Assembly: GCF_000266885.1 (NCBI RefSeq) | Contig: NC_018020.1 | Location: 2,232,001-2,296,000 of the forward strand | Direction: 5' to 3' | Length of the DNA stretch: 64,000 nucleotides | From: Turneriella parva DSM 21527 | GTDB lineage: Bacteria; Spirochaetota; Leptospiria; Turneriellales; Turneriellaceae | In this document: piece by piece, positions 55,120 to 63,958 of the stretch | Numbering within the stretch: the stretch's first letter is position 1 | Layout of the letters: every line of letters begins with the position of its first letter | Notes under the pieces: generated by a model | Database searches by the model: none | Seen by the model: only the letters and a program-made list of their open reading frames with translations | Told to the model about the DNA's origin: nothing | Translations under genes and position numbers: made by a program

Positions 55120-55695
55120 ATGCACAGAATTTCAGCCCTTGATCACTACATGACTTCGGTGACTTTGAGAAAGAGCACAGTCCGTCGCCTGAACGCGATG
55201 CGTCGTCTTCTTAAGAGGAACGGCATAAGTTTTTCCGAATCCCGTTTGTTCGAAGAGCTGCTACGGCTTTACCTGCGGCACTGGCGAGGTACCGGGAAGA
55301 AGCCGGCTTCGCTGAGAAGGTACAATCTGGACGGGAAGCACTACCGGATTCGGCCGTTATATATCAATCGCGTGCTGCACGCCGCGGCTACCCAGCGGGC
55401 AATGCACACGGGGGAATCCCTGTCCCGTATGCTTGATCTGGCGATAAGAATATATGCCCGGAGGTTTTTGGAGTCGCTGCTCGGTAGTCATGGTCAGGTT
55501 CCCGAGCCAATTCGAAGAATATGGCATTCGAGGTACATAGGGCGACGTCTTCGTGAGCCGTTTTTTATTAGCTACACAGGTATAACGCACGAAAATCAGG
55601 GCGCGAGCCTTTCGTGGTCGGGTAAGGCCAAGTTCATACCCAGAAAAGGGCTGAATCTACACCAAGTACTAGACCTCATACGAACCGCCGCCTGA
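55120..55695 (+). CDS. Second DUF1564-like basic protein, possible DNA binder
   Basis: Up to 191 aa and strongly basic. The ATG at 55150 (MTSVTLRKSTV) is an equally good start; neither has a Shine-Dalgarno. Two helical halves are visible: TVRRLNAMRRLLKRN followed by ESRLFEELLRLYLRHW, and a strand IRPLYINRVLHAA followed by GESLSRMLDLAIRIYA. The second half aligns by eye with the core of the protein at 28587 (LHAVAHALCMSVSHLLWQIL). Both look like ribbon-helix-helix-type folds and like the leptospiral DUF1564 family. It is alone between tgt (divergent) and trpE (66 bp downstream, same strand), so it might regulate trpE, though nothing in the sequence proves this. Confidence 0.5.
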   Translation: MHRISALDHYMTSVTLRKSTVRRLNAMRRLLKRNGISFSESRLFEELLRLYLRHWRGTGKKPASLRRYNLDGKHYRIRPLYINRVLHAAATQRAMHTGESLSRMLDLAIRIYARRFLESLLGSHGQVPEPIRRIWHSRYIGRRLREPFFISYTGITHENQGASLSWSGKAKFIPRKGLNLHQVLDLIRTAA

Positions 55696-55761
55696 GAAGC
55701 ATAACCAGAGAGCCATTTGAAATCGATTTTCGGCCTGACTCACGCCAAAAGGCTGCCGTGA

Positions 55762-57132
55762 ATGCAGATTCCCCGCCTGCCTGCAAAACCCAACTATGTG
55801 GATTTCCAGACCAAACTGGATTTCTTTGACCTGTTCTGCCGGCTCGAACAAAACTTTGAAACCTGCTTTCTGCTTGAGTCTCTTGGCGAGCAGAGTTATG
55901 ATTCAAGGTATTCGGTCATCGGCTTTGAACCAAATTACTTTTTTACCGCGCAGGGCAATCAGCTTTGTGCGTTCGTCGATGGCAAAAAGACAACCATTAC
56001 GACTGAGAACCCTTACCTTTATCTGCGCGAAATTCTGCCACGCGACGTGCTGAGCCGCAGTTACGCGGGTGGGCTCGTGGGTTATCTCGGCTACGATGCT
56101 GCGAATTATTTTGAGCCGACTTTGGCTCTGCAGGCGCATGCGGATTTTCCTGGTATGCAATTCGGCCTATTTACCGATGGTCTGGTGCACGACAAACTGA
56201 CAGGGCATACAACGTATTTCTATTTTCTCGACAACCGCCTAGAGAAGCTGAAGGTTGCCTCAGAATCTGTCAGACAAAAAATTGCCACGCGTGTTCGCGC
56301 CACAGGCCAGACAAAAACGCAAGAGCAGCATGCCGCGATGGTAGCCGAAGCAAAACACGAAATCATAGAAGGCAATACTTTTCAGGTGCAGATTGGGCTA
56401 TCAGAGACTTATGAAGTCGAAGGTGATTGGTTGAACATTTATGAATCGCTGCGGCAGATCAATCCCTCGCCGCATATGTTCTATCTGAAATTCAAGCCCG
56501 AAAGCAAGACGTATCGGCTGTTAGGGGCGAGCCCTGAATTGCTCTATCGCCAACGCCAGGGTGAAATGGAATCTTTTCCTTTGGCGGGTACAACGCGCAG
56601 GGGCAAAACGCCTGAAGAAGACCAGCAGCTCGTGCGCGCGCTGCTCGCCGACCCAAAAGAGATCGCCGAGCACAACATGCTGGTCGATCTGCACCGTAAT
56701 GACCTGGGCCGCGTCGCGCGTTATGGCTCTGTTAAGGTGAGACGGATTTTTGACATCAAGAAGTTTTCGCACGTGCAGCATATCTCGAGCGAAGTGGTGG
56801 GCCTCATTGACCCCAAAGAAGACATGTTCTCTGCCCTCGCTGCTTCGTTTCCTGCTGGCACCCTGTCTGGCGCGCCAAAAATCGAATCGATGAAAATTAT
56901 CAATCGCATTGAAAACGAGGCGCGCGGCCCTTATGGCGGGGCGGTCGGGCATTTTGGCTTTAACGGAGACTGTACTTTTGCGATTCCGATTCGCACGATC
57001 TTTGCGGTCGAAGGGCAGGCGTTTATTCGCGCCTCGGGCGGTGTCGTCTACGATTCTACCGCAGAAAACGAATACGCCGAGATTCAAAATAAACTTGCAG
57101 CCACCAAGAAGGCGCTTGCGGAATATCTATGA
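55762..57132 (+). CDS. trpE: Anthranilate synthase component I
   Basis: A 456-aa chorismate-utilising enzyme. With the glutaminase TrpG it makes anthranilate, the first step of tryptophan synthesis. The N-terminal domain has FLLESLGEQSYDSRYSVIGF, which includes the LLES stretch linked to tryptophan feedback. The chorismate domain has FPLAGTTRRGKTPEED, the PxAGT pattern typical of TrpE as opposed to PIKGT of PabB. It continues with LVDLHRNDLGRVA, VQHISSEVVG, FPAGTLSGAPK and GPYGGAVGHFGFNGD. No leader peptide or attenuator is evident in the 66 bp upstream. trpG follows after 16 bp; trpD and trpC are not in the window. Confidence 0.94.
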   Translation: MQIPRLPAKPNYVDFQTKLDFFDLFCRLEQNFETCFLLESLGEQSYDSRYSVIGFEPNYFFTAQGNQLCAFVDGKKTTITTENPYLYLREILPRDVLSRSYAGGLVGYLGYDAANYFEPTLALQAHADFPGMQFGLFTDGLVHDKLTGHTTYFYFLDNRLEKLKVASESVRQKIATRVRATGQTKTQEQHAAMVAEAKHEIIEGNTFQVQIGLSETYEVEGDWLNIYESLRQINPSPHMFYLKFKPESKTYRLLGASPELLYRQRQGEMESFPLAGTTRRGKTPEEDQQLVRALLADPKEIAEHNMLVDLHRNDLGRVARYGSVKVRRIFDIKKFSHVQHISSEVVGLIDPKEDMFSALAASFPAGTLSGAPKIESMKIINRIENEARGPYGGAVGHFGFNGDCTFAIPIRTIFAVEGQAFIRASGGVVYDSTAENEYAEIQNKLAATKKALAEYL

Positions 57133-57148
57133 AGTTGCCAGGTAAACC

Positions 57149-57742
57149 ATGAAAGTTCTTATTGTCGACAACTACGACTCGTTTACGTATAACCTGTTTC
57201 AATATGTCGGCGAGATTCTGGGTGCGAGCGAAAAACCATTCAAAGTCGACGTGGTGCGTAACGACGAGAGATCCTACTCTGACCTGAAAAGCGACAGCTA
57301 CGACCGCATCATCATTTCGCCGGGGCCGGGCAACCCGGCAGACGAAAAATATTTCGGCGTGTGCTCGCAGATACTTCTGAATCCGGGAAAAAAACAGCGC
57401 ATACTGGGTGTGTGCCTTGGCATGCAGGGCATCGCGCATGTCTATGGCGGTCAGGTGGTTAAGGCCGTTCAGCCGATGCATGGCAAGACGTCGCCCATCA
57501 GCCACGATGCGCTCGGCGTTTTCAAAGATTTGCCGCAGGGCATCGAGGTGATGCGCTACCACAGCCTCATCGCCGAAGAGAAGTCATTACCCGCTGTGCT
57601 GACGATTACCGCGCGCACCACAACCGATGGCGAGATCATGGGCTTGAGACACAAGACATTGCCAATCGAGGGCATTCAGTTTCACCCCGAATCGTTCGCA
57701 ACCGAAGGCGGCCACAAGATGCTGCAGAACTTCTTGTCTTAA
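57149..57742 (+). CDS. trpG: Anthranilate synthase component II (glutamine amidotransferase)
   Basis: A 197-aa class I glutamine amidotransferase that feeds ammonia to TrpE. The nucleophile is Cys89 in GVCLGMQ, and the His/Glu pair is His179 and Glu181 in QFHPESFAT. The N-terminal LIVDNYDSFTYNLFQYVGE and ISPGPGNP are family marks. AGG eight bases before the ATG is a reasonable Shine-Dalgarno. In many bacteria one TrpG/PabA protein also serves folate synthesis, and that cannot be excluded. The stop codon overlaps the uvrB stop on the other strand. Confidence 0.95.
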   Translation: MKVLIVDNYDSFTYNLFQYVGEILGASEKPFKVDVVRNDERSYSDLKSDSYDRIIISPGPGNPADEKYFGVCSQILLNPGKKQRILGVCLGMQGIAHVYGGQVVKAVQPMHGKTSPISHDALGVFKDLPQGIEVMRYHSLIAEEKSLPAVLTITARTTTDGEIMGLRHKTLPIEGIQFHPESFATEGGHKMLQNFLS

Positions 57743-59733
57743 GGTGATTCGGTAACGGCAGCGTCGGCGTCGGCTTTTATCATGTCTCTGAGTTCGGCCG
57801 CGCGCTCAAAGTTGAGCTGCTTCGCCGCATCGAACATCGCCTTCTCAATCGCCTTTTTCCAGGCATCGGCCGATTTGAATTTCTTTCGGGAGAATTCGTG
57901 CAGGTTTTCTTCGACGCGTTTCCAGTGGTCGGCATCGAGAGCTTTTTCACGTTCGACAAAATCTTTGATTTCTTTCTTTATGGTCTGAGGATTTATACCG
58001 TGCTGCTTGTTGTAGTCTGACTGAATCTGGCGCCGACGTTCCGTTTCTGCAATGGCGCTCTTCATCGAGTCGGTCATATTGTCTGCATAGAGAATGACCG
58101 TGCCGTTGACGTTGCGCGCAGCCCTGCCCATCGTCTGAATCAGCGAGCGGTGAGAACGCAGAAAGCCTTCTTTATCGGCGTCTAAGATCGCTACGAGCGA
58201 CACTTCTGGCAGATCGAGTCCTTCGCGCAGCAGGTTAATACCCACCAGCACGTCGAATACGCCCTTTCGCAGGTCGCGCAGAATCTCAAGGCGCTCGAGT
58301 GAGTCGATGTCAGAATGCAGGTAGCGTACTTTAATCGAGGCTTTCACGAGGTAGTCGGTAAGCTCTTCAGACATTTTCTTGGTCAGGGTCGTCACCAGCA
58401 CCCGTTCATTCACGCGGGTACGTTTTTCGATTTCCAGAATCAGGTGGTCGATCTGCCCTTCGCTGCCGTGAATCTGTATCACGGGGTCGAGCAGGCCGGT
58501 CGGGCGAATAATCTGTTCGACATGCACGTCGCTGCGCTTCAGTTCATAATCTGCCGGCGTCGCAGAGACATAGAGCACATTCTGAGCCAGCATCTCAAAT
58601 TCTTCGAATTTCAGCGGGCGGTTGTCGAGCGCACAAGGAAGGCGAAAGCCAAAATCGACGAGGGTTTGTTTGCGCGTGCGGTCGCCCGCATACATGGCAC
58701 CGATCTGCGGTACCGTGACATGACTTTCGTCGATCATTACCAGCATATCGGGGGGAAAGTAATCGATCAGACATTCGGGACGTGACCCGGGCGCGCGCCC
58801 CACCAGAATGCGCGAATAGTTCTCGATGCCGCTGCAGTAGCCCATTTCGCGCAGCATCTCAATGTCGTATGTGGTACGCTGTCGCAGGCGCTCTGCTTCC
58901 AATGGCTTATTGAGCCGCTTGAAGTTCTCAAGCTGTTCGTCGAGCTCGCGTTTCATTTCTTCGACCGCTGATTCGAGCGTTGCAGGCGACGTGATGAAAT
59001 GTTTGGCCGGGTAGACGGCGATACGGCGCAGGCTTTCTTGCTTTTTGCCCGTCGTTACGTCGAACTTATTGATGGCCTCAATTTCACTGCCAAAGAATTC
59101 GATTCGGTAAGGGTCATTTGCATATGCCGGAAAAACATCAATCACGTCGCCACGCACGCGAAAGCGCCCCTGCATTAACTCAGTATCGTTGCGAGTGTAT
59201 TGCATGCGCATGAGTCGCGACATAATTTCATCGCGACTCGTCTTCACGGCCGTGTCGATCATGAGCACAGAATCTTTATACGTTTCAGGCGACCCGAGGC
59301 CGTAGATGCAACTGACCGATGCAACGATAATGACATCTTTGCGTTCGATGAGCGAGGCAGTGGCCCTCAGGCGCAGCCGGTCAATCTCGTCGTTTATCGA
59401 TGATTCTTTTTCAATATAGGTGTCGGTGACCGGTACATAGGCTTCTGGCTGATAATAGTCATAATAGCTGATAAAGTACTCTACCGCATTCTCAGGAAAA
59501 AACTCGCTGAATTCGCGGTAGAGCTGCGCGGCGAGTGACTTGTTGTGTGTAATGACGAGCGTCGGCCGCTGCAGTTTTTCGACGACCGCGGCCATCGTCA
59601 TTGTTTTGCCCGAGCCAGTAACGCCGATCAGCGTTGCTTTTGCGTCATGCGGAGCGAGCGCTTCGGCGAGTTCGGCGATTGCCGTGGGCTGATCACCGGC
59701 CGGTGAATAGGGAGCGTGCAGCTTGAATTTCAT
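57739..59733 (-). CDS. uvrB: Excinuclease ABC subunit B
   Basis: A 664-aa DNA helicase-fold protein of normal length that verifies damage in nucleotide excision repair. Walker A is GVTGSGKT (37-44). The damage-probing beta-hairpin region is YYDYYQPEAYVPVTDTYIEK. Helicase motifs include VMIDESHVTVPQIGAMY, YVSATPADYE, YLHSDIDSLERLEILRDLR and RAARNVNGTVILYAD. The C-terminal UVR motif for UvrC/UvrA contact reads AMFDAAKQLNFERAAELRDMI. It is the last gene of the minus-strand operon, overlapping the FtsB-like gene by 4 bp. The stop codons of uvrB and trpG share bases. Confidence 0.97.
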   Translation of the reverse strand: MKFKLHAPYSPAGDQPTAIAELAEALAPHDAKATLIGVTGSGKTMTMAAVVEKLQRPTLVITHNKSLAAQLYREFSEFFPENAVEYFISYYDYYQPEAYVPVTDTYIEKESSINDEIDRLRLRATASLIERKDVIIVASVSCIYGLGSPETYKDSVLMIDTAVKTSRDEIMSRLMRMQYTRNDTELMQGRFRVRGDVIDVFPAYANDPYRIEFFGSEIEAINKFDVTTGKKQESLRRIAVYPAKHFITSPATLESAVEEMKRELDEQLENFKRLNKPLEAERLRQRTTYDIEMLREMGYCSGIENYSRILVGRAPGSRPECLIDYFPPDMLVMIDESHVTVPQIGAMYAGDRTRKQTLVDFGFRLPCALDNRPLKFEEFEMLAQNVLYVSATPADYELKRSDVHVEQIIRPTGLLDPVIQIHGSEGQIDHLILEIEKRTRVNERVLVTTLTKKMSEELTDYLVKASIKVRYLHSDIDSLERLEILRDLRKGVFDVLVGINLLREGLDLPEVSLVAILDADKEGFLRSHRSLIQTMGRAARNVNGTVILYADNMTDSMKSAIAETERRRQIQSDYNKQHGINPQTIKKEIKDFVEREKALDADHWKRVEENLHEFSRKKFKSADAWKKAIEKAMFDAAKQLNFERAAELRDMIKADADAAVTESP

Positions 59734-60083
59734 TTGCCGGTTTGGTTTGGTTCGAGATCCTCATCGCGCTTGGTATCGAATGGCGGCAAGATGTACGTGC
59801 TGATTTTTTGGCTGACTTCTACGGGCAAGAAGCCATACTTTTCTTGAAAGAGTTTTTCCATGCGCTCAGCTGAAGAATGGCGCGCAACCTGCAACCTAAG
59901 TTCTTCGGTCTCAATATACGCAGCCTTGCGTTCTTTTTTCAGTCTTTCAATCTCGTACGTGACAATGGCCATACGAATATTGCGGTAGAGAAACGCAAAG
60001 ACGATACCGCCGATCAGAATAATGATCACTGCAAGCGCGATCAGGTTCTTCAGGTCTTCGTATTTTTCACGCGGCTTAAACAT
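59730..60083 (-). CDS. FtsB/DivIC-like septum formation protein
   Basis: A 117-aa bitopic protein. A short cytoplasmic part is followed by one membrane helix (about 15-33, LIALAVIIILIGGIVFAFLY) and then a coiled coil (about 38-75, YEIERLKKERKAAYIETEELR). After it comes EKLFQEKYGFLPVEVSQK, the short Tyr-Gly-containing segment typical of FtsB/DivIC. These proteins link FtsL and FtsQ in the divisome. Length and topology fit; sequence identity is always low in this family, so confidence is moderate. Its stop overlaps the uvrB start as ATGA. Confidence 0.72.
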   Translation of the reverse strand: MFKPREKYEDLKNLIALAVIIILIGGIVFAFLYRNIRMAIVTYEIERLKKERKAAYIETEELRLQVARHSSAERMEKLFQEKYGFLPVEVSQKISTYILPPFDTKRDEDLEPNQTGK

Positions 60084-60086
60084 GCG

Positions 60087-60839
60087 TCATTTCATCGCCC
60101 CTGCAGTAATTGGGTATGCGGCGGCGAGGCTTAATGTGGTCGCTGTGAATACCTGAGATTGATCGAACAGGGAATTCGTGTGAAGTTGAAGCACCGCGAC
60201 GACCGGGCCAAGGCGCTTTTCGGCCTGCAGGGCCAGCGCGCCAGTCAGGTTAGTGTAAGCGGAATCGAATGTGTATCCTTTCAGATTGACCTGCGCGATG
60301 CCCACGGTCGGCGTCGCAAAAAAGGAAACGCCGGTCAGCGGCCAGTGGTAGAATATAAATTTTGGCCCAAGCTGCAAATCGGCGATTTGAATGTACCGCG
60401 TTGAATTCTGAAAGCGACTCAAGGCGAATGTGGCGGTGATGGCCTGTATGCGCCAGAGCGGCTCGCGAAACAGTAACCAGTCTGTCCCGAAGGCCCCGCG
60501 ATAACCCTGACCGAAAATAGTCGCTACCTGGCCACTGTTGAAAAAGGCGTAGCCTGCAGACGCATGCAGAGTAAATTCTCTTTGCAGGAAGGGTTGGGTT
60601 GCCTCTGGCGGCTTGGGCTGTATCGCTGAAAGTACCGGCTCACCCTTCAGACTTGATTTCAGAATTTTGATCGGTGTGGGCACGTAGCTGAGGCGCACGG
60701 TGTATTCGGTTTCTGATTCTGCGACAATTTCGGCGCCGAGCACGTTCTGCCCGTTTTTCTGATAGAAGTCATAGTGTGCACCTTCGGCGGCGATCACGGC
60801 ACCAGTAAGGGCAAACATCGCGAGCAAAAGATGCTTCAT
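60087..60839 (-). CDS. Secreted beta-rich protein of unknown function, possible outer-membrane barrel
   Basis: A 250-aa protein with a signal peptide (about 1-18, ending near VIAAEG). Residues about 22-65 form a small domain (KNGQNVLGAEIVAESETEYTV...) of the kind seen when proteins handle repeated KxGxxLxGxIVxE strands; a related segment ends the TPR protein coded upstream (MADGNIFFGVVFKETDEKV). Residues about 85-250 alternate polar and hydrophobic in strands with aromatic girdles (LHASAGYAFFNSG, WRIQAITATFALSRF), which suits an eight-to-ten-strand barrel, but it does not end in the usual Phe. It lies between the TPR and FtsB-like genes with 3-bp and overlapping junctions. Confidence 0.6.
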   Translation of the reverse strand: MKHLLLAMFALTGAVIAAEGAHYDFYQKNGQNVLGAEIVAESETEYTVRLSYVPTPIKILKSSLKGEPVLSAIQPKPPEATQPFLQREFTLHASAGYAFFNSGQVATIFGQGYRGAFGTDWLLFREPLWRIQAITATFALSRFQNSTRYIQIADLQLGPKFIFYHWPLTGVSFFATPTVGIAQVNLKGYTFDSAYTNLTGALALQAEKRLGPVVAVLQLHTNSLFDQSQVFTATTLSLAAAYPITAGAMK

Positions 60840-62302
60840 TTCAATGCCGAATTGGCCGCGACCTTTTCACGCTTCGAGATATTTGATTTCAGCAGCTCGA
60901 GGTTGCCGAGAACTGAATAGAGAAACACTTTCTCATCGGTTTCTTTGAATACCACGCCAAAAAAGATATTGCCGTCTGCCATCGTGAGCTTGTCAATTTT
61001 CTGTTCTTGATTTCTGAGCAAGGCTGCGCGTTTAACTGCATCTAGCCCCGCAGCTTGCTGTGCAGCACGTTCACTGCGCAGGTTAAGCGGCGCAGGCTTT
61101 GGCGCTGGCTGGGTCACGATTTCAGGTTGCGCCGCCGGTTTTGCTGGTTCAGGCACGGCTACTGGTGCTGGTGCCTGTTCGGGCAAAATTAACTTCTGTG
61201 TTGCAGTCAATTCGTCAGCCTCTGCCGCTTCAATCTTTTTGGCCTCGGTCTGCAACTGCGTTGCGGATTTTTCAAGTTTTGCGAATACGTTGATAAATTC
61301 TTTATCTTTGACGATTGTTTCAGAATTCTTTTTCGATTCTTGTTTCAGGCTTTCGTCGTTGCCCAGAAAAGTGCCGAGAAGGTACATACGCCGGTTTGCG
61401 TTGAGGGCATAGGGGCTCTGCGCCGTCGTCTGTATAAGATTTCGGTAGATTTTCACCGCTTCTTGCGTATTGCCGGTTTCTTCGAGCGCGCGTGCCTTTA
61501 GAAAGAGCAATCTTTCACTCTGGCGGCTTTTGTCGACCAGTGCAAAGTTTTCAAGCGCTTTCATATAAGCGGCTGCCTCATAGTAGAGTTCACCCCGTCG
61601 CGCGGGGTCTTGTACCGCTTCAATCTCTTTAATCTTGCGGCTAAGCTCAGCAAGAAAAACAACCAATTTCGCCGCAATGGGGGCATTGCGCGACATCGGG
61701 TTCGCCGCAACTTTCTGAAAGTCTGCCAGCGCTTCGTCATTGTGGCCAATCATTGAATGGCAGAAACCGCGGTGCAGCATTGCAAAATCGCGCTGTTCGG
61801 GTGAAACACTGAATTCGCTCAGATATACGTCGTAACCGCGAATCGCTTTGCCGTATTCCCGAAATGACTCGAATTGAAAGGCCAGGTCGAGTACGCGTTC
61901 ATCTTCGGGTGTTTTGCCCAGCTTCAAGCGCGGCAAACCCACGACGAAATTGAATATATTGAGTATCGGCAATGCGGCCCGATCTACGAGACTAGCCTGC
62001 ATGCTTTCGCTGCGCGTCTGGCGAATTGCAATCAGCGCACTTTCGGCCTCTTGTTTGTACGCCGTAACATTTTCACGGTTGGTGCTGAAGGCACGCTGGT
62101 TGATGAGCGCCAGGCGTGACAAGAGTGAAGCATTGCGTAAGTCGTCATCTTTTTCGTTCGACGCCTGCAGGTTGTCGCGCAGCTCAAACATTCTGAGCCG
62201 GGTGACTGTTGTCAGCAGGGTAGTCGCGAAGATGATACCCAGCCCTGCAATTGCCGCCGCAGCGCCGAGGCCAGATTGTCTTGCGCGCAGAATCAGCTGC
62301 AA
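60836..62302 (-). CDS. Membrane-anchored TPR protein
   Basis: A 488-aa protein starting with TTG at 62302, supported by GAGG six bases upstream; the upstream stop codon lies just one base before it. One N-terminal membrane helix (about 11-35) is followed by a helical region and four or more TPR-like repeats (about 140-310; for example QRDFAMLHRGFCHSMIGHNDEALADFQKV and KARALEETGNTQEAVKIYRNLI). A Pro/Ala-rich linker comes next (about 370-410). The C-terminus (about 435-475) has TMADGNIFFGVVFKETDEKVFLYSVLG, resembling the N-terminal domain of the next protein. It may be a scaffold in the periplasm linking the phosphatase sensor coded upstream with the secreted protein coded downstream, but this is inference from gene order. 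Confidence 0.72.
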   Translation of the reverse strand: MQLILRARQSGLGAAAAIAGLGIIFATTLLTTVTRLRMFELRDNLQASNEKDDDLRNASLLSRLALINQRAFSTNRENVTAYKQEAESALIAIRQTRSESMQASLVDRAALPILNIFNFVVGLPRLKLGKTPEDERVLDLAFQFESFREYGKAIRGYDVYLSEFSVSPEQRDFAMLHRGFCHSMIGHNDEALADFQKVAANPMSRNAPIAAKLVVFLAELSRKIKEIEAVQDPARRGELYYEAAAYMKALENFALVDKSRQSERLLFLKARALEETGNTQEAVKIYRNLIQTTAQSPYALNANRRMYLLGTFLGNDESLKQESKKNSETIVKDKEFINVFAKLEKSATQLQTEAKKIEAAEADELTATQKLILPEQAPAPVAVPEPAKPAAQPEIVTQPAPKPAPLNLRSERAAQQAAGLDAVKRAALLRNQEQKIDKLTMADGNIFFGVVFKETDEKVFLYSVLGNLELLKSNISKREKVAANSALK

Positions 62303-62303
62303 A

Positions 62304-63857
62304 TCAGACCTCTATCACAATCAGCGTCAGGTCGTCTTCGGCGGGAGCCGTAGCACAGAAAGCCGCCAGGTCTTGAATCAGGGCGTCTCGCGCAGCCGCT
62401 GCCCCTGATTCGGTTTGGCGTCGAATTATATCTGCCACGCGCTGCGTACCATATAGCTCACCCGCGGGGTTGCGCGCTTCGGTAATGCCATCGGTGAAAA
62501 TGAAAAGCTTTGAGCCTCTTTCGGTCGCGAGCGTGACCGACTCGAATGCAAATGGTGGTTCTGCCAGCATACCAATATAAAAGCCATTCGATTTCAGTCG
62601 GCGCGGCTCTTCACCGCCCTTCATCAAGAGCACCGGTTCAGGATGGGTCGCATTGCAATACTCGATGCGATCACCGTACACCCTTGCGTAAAATGCCGTC
62701 AGGTATTGCCCGGTCATTTCAAGCGACGCGGCAAGGCTTTCATTTACCTGGTGCATTACCTTTGCTGGGTCGGCGTGCAAATGAACAAAGTTGGCGAACG
62801 CTGATTTGGCCATCATCGTCAGCAGCGCTGCAGGTACGCCATGCCCTGAGGCATCGCACACGAGGTAACCAGCACTGCCATCGGCAAAACGATAGACGTC
62901 ATAGAAATCACCTGAGACGGCAAACAGCGGCCTGAATTCGATAGCCGTTGTGTGCGGGCTGTCAGCATGGGGAAATATACTCTTCTGAATATGCTGTGCG
63001 ATCATCAGCTCGTGCTGCATCTGCTCGTCTCTGATGCGAATTTCATCGAAATTCTTGCGGATCGTTTCTTTCTGATCGCGAATGTCAGTCGACATTTTAT
63101 TGAAAGTGCCAATGAGAGTGCCGATCTCGTCGGTGCGCGTGCCATAACCTTCGATCTGGTAATATTCACCCTTGCCTGTAGTTTTTGACGCAGCCTCAAG
63201 ATCTTTTATGGGGCGTACGATGAGACGGTAAAGCAGTACGCCGAGGGCAACCTGAATCAGCAAAAGGATCAGAACGATTGAAATCCCCACGCGCATCAGA
63301 CGACCGAGTTCACTGCGCATAGACTCAAGCGTAAAGACCGCGCGCACGAGCAGATCTTGACCCCGGTCGCTGACAAAAGGTATATAGACTGTGAGCCTGT
63401 AGTTCAGAACATCGGGAAAACTGTAGAATGGTTCGTTGTTAAATTCTCTCAGCCGCAGAGTTTTGATAACATTCTGCATCTCGGCCGCTGAGAGCTCTGC
63501 GCGTTCTGCGGCTTTCGGCCACGAAAGGTAAATCTGGTTGGTCGAAGACACAACGTCGTATTCTGTTAACGTCGCGCCCGAGCGGTCTTTGCCGGTTTGC
63601 AAAATCTCTGTCATCAGGCCAGAAGCAGCTGGTGTGCGGTAGAATTCGGCCCGTTGTTTGAGCGGCGTCGATTTTACCATCGTCTGCAGATCTTGCCCGA
63701 AATTCAAAATCGTTCTGTGCATCTTGAGCGAGGCATTTTCGGCAAGCAACCGCATCTGGTTCGAGCCGGTCGCCAGCCAGAACAGAACAATATTCACCAT
63801 CGTGAAAGCGAAGAAGATGAGGCTCAGGCGCGCAGTCAGGGGCAGATTGCGTAACAT
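62304..63857 (-). CDS. Membrane PP2C-type (SpoIIE/RsbU) serine phosphatase with HAMP domain
   Basis: About 517 aa from the ATG at 63857 (MLRNLPLTARLSL); an in-frame ATG at 63908 would add 17 polar residues. Membrane helix 1 (about 9-31), an extracytoplasmic sensor (about 32-195), and helix 2 (about 197-216, ISIVLILLLIQVALGVLLY) are followed by a HAMP domain (VRPIKDLEAASKTTGKGEY) and a short coiled coil. The phosphatase domain has the metal Asp residues in AVSGDFYDVYRF, LVCDASGHGVPAALL, LFIFTDGITEARN and EDDLTLIVI. Such proteins dephosphorylate anti-sigma-factor antagonists or send partner-switching signals. No STAS or anti-sigma kinase gene is beside it, so its target is elsewhere. Confidence 0.9.
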   Translation of the reverse strand: MLRNLPLTARLSLIFFAFTMVNIVLFWLATGSNQMRLLAENASLKMHRTILNFGQDLQTMVKSTPLKQRAEFYRTPAASGLMTEILQTGKDRSGATLTEYDVVSSTNQIYLSWPKAAERAELSAAEMQNVIKTLRLREFNNEPFYSFPDVLNYRLTVYIPFVSDRGQDLLVRAVFTLESMRSELGRLMRVGISIVLILLLIQVALGVLLYRLIVRPIKDLEAASKTTGKGEYYQIEGYGTRTDEIGTLIGTFNKMSTDIRDQKETIRKNFDEIRIRDEQMQHELMIAQHIQKSIFPHADSPHTTAIEFRPLFAVSGDFYDVYRFADGSAGYLVCDASGHGVPAALLTMMAKSAFANFVHLHADPAKVMHQVNESLAASLEMTGQYLTAFYARVYGDRIEYCNATHPEPVLLMKGGEEPRRLKSNGFYIGMLAEPPFAFESVTLATERGSKLFIFTDGITEARNPAGELYGTQRVADIIRRQTESGAAAARDALIQDLAAFCATAPAEDDLTLIVIEV

Positions 63858-63923
63858 AACGGGACGACGAAGAGTGCATCTTTGATGCCCCTGCGGCGTA
63901 AACCACATACTGTTTTTTACAAG

Positions 63924-63953
63924 TTGACATGAGGTGAATGCTACCGATATAAA
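63924..63953 (+). promoter_or_regulatory. Sigma-70-type promoter with near-consensus boxes
   Basis: TTGACA at 63924-63929 and TATAAA at 63948-63953 are 18 bp apart (an alternative -10, GATATA at 63946, gives 16 bp). The expected transcript start falls at about 63958-63962, on or next to the ATG at 63959, which would give a leaderless or nearly leaderless mRNA. Confidence 0.5.
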
Positions 63954-63958
63954 CGGCC

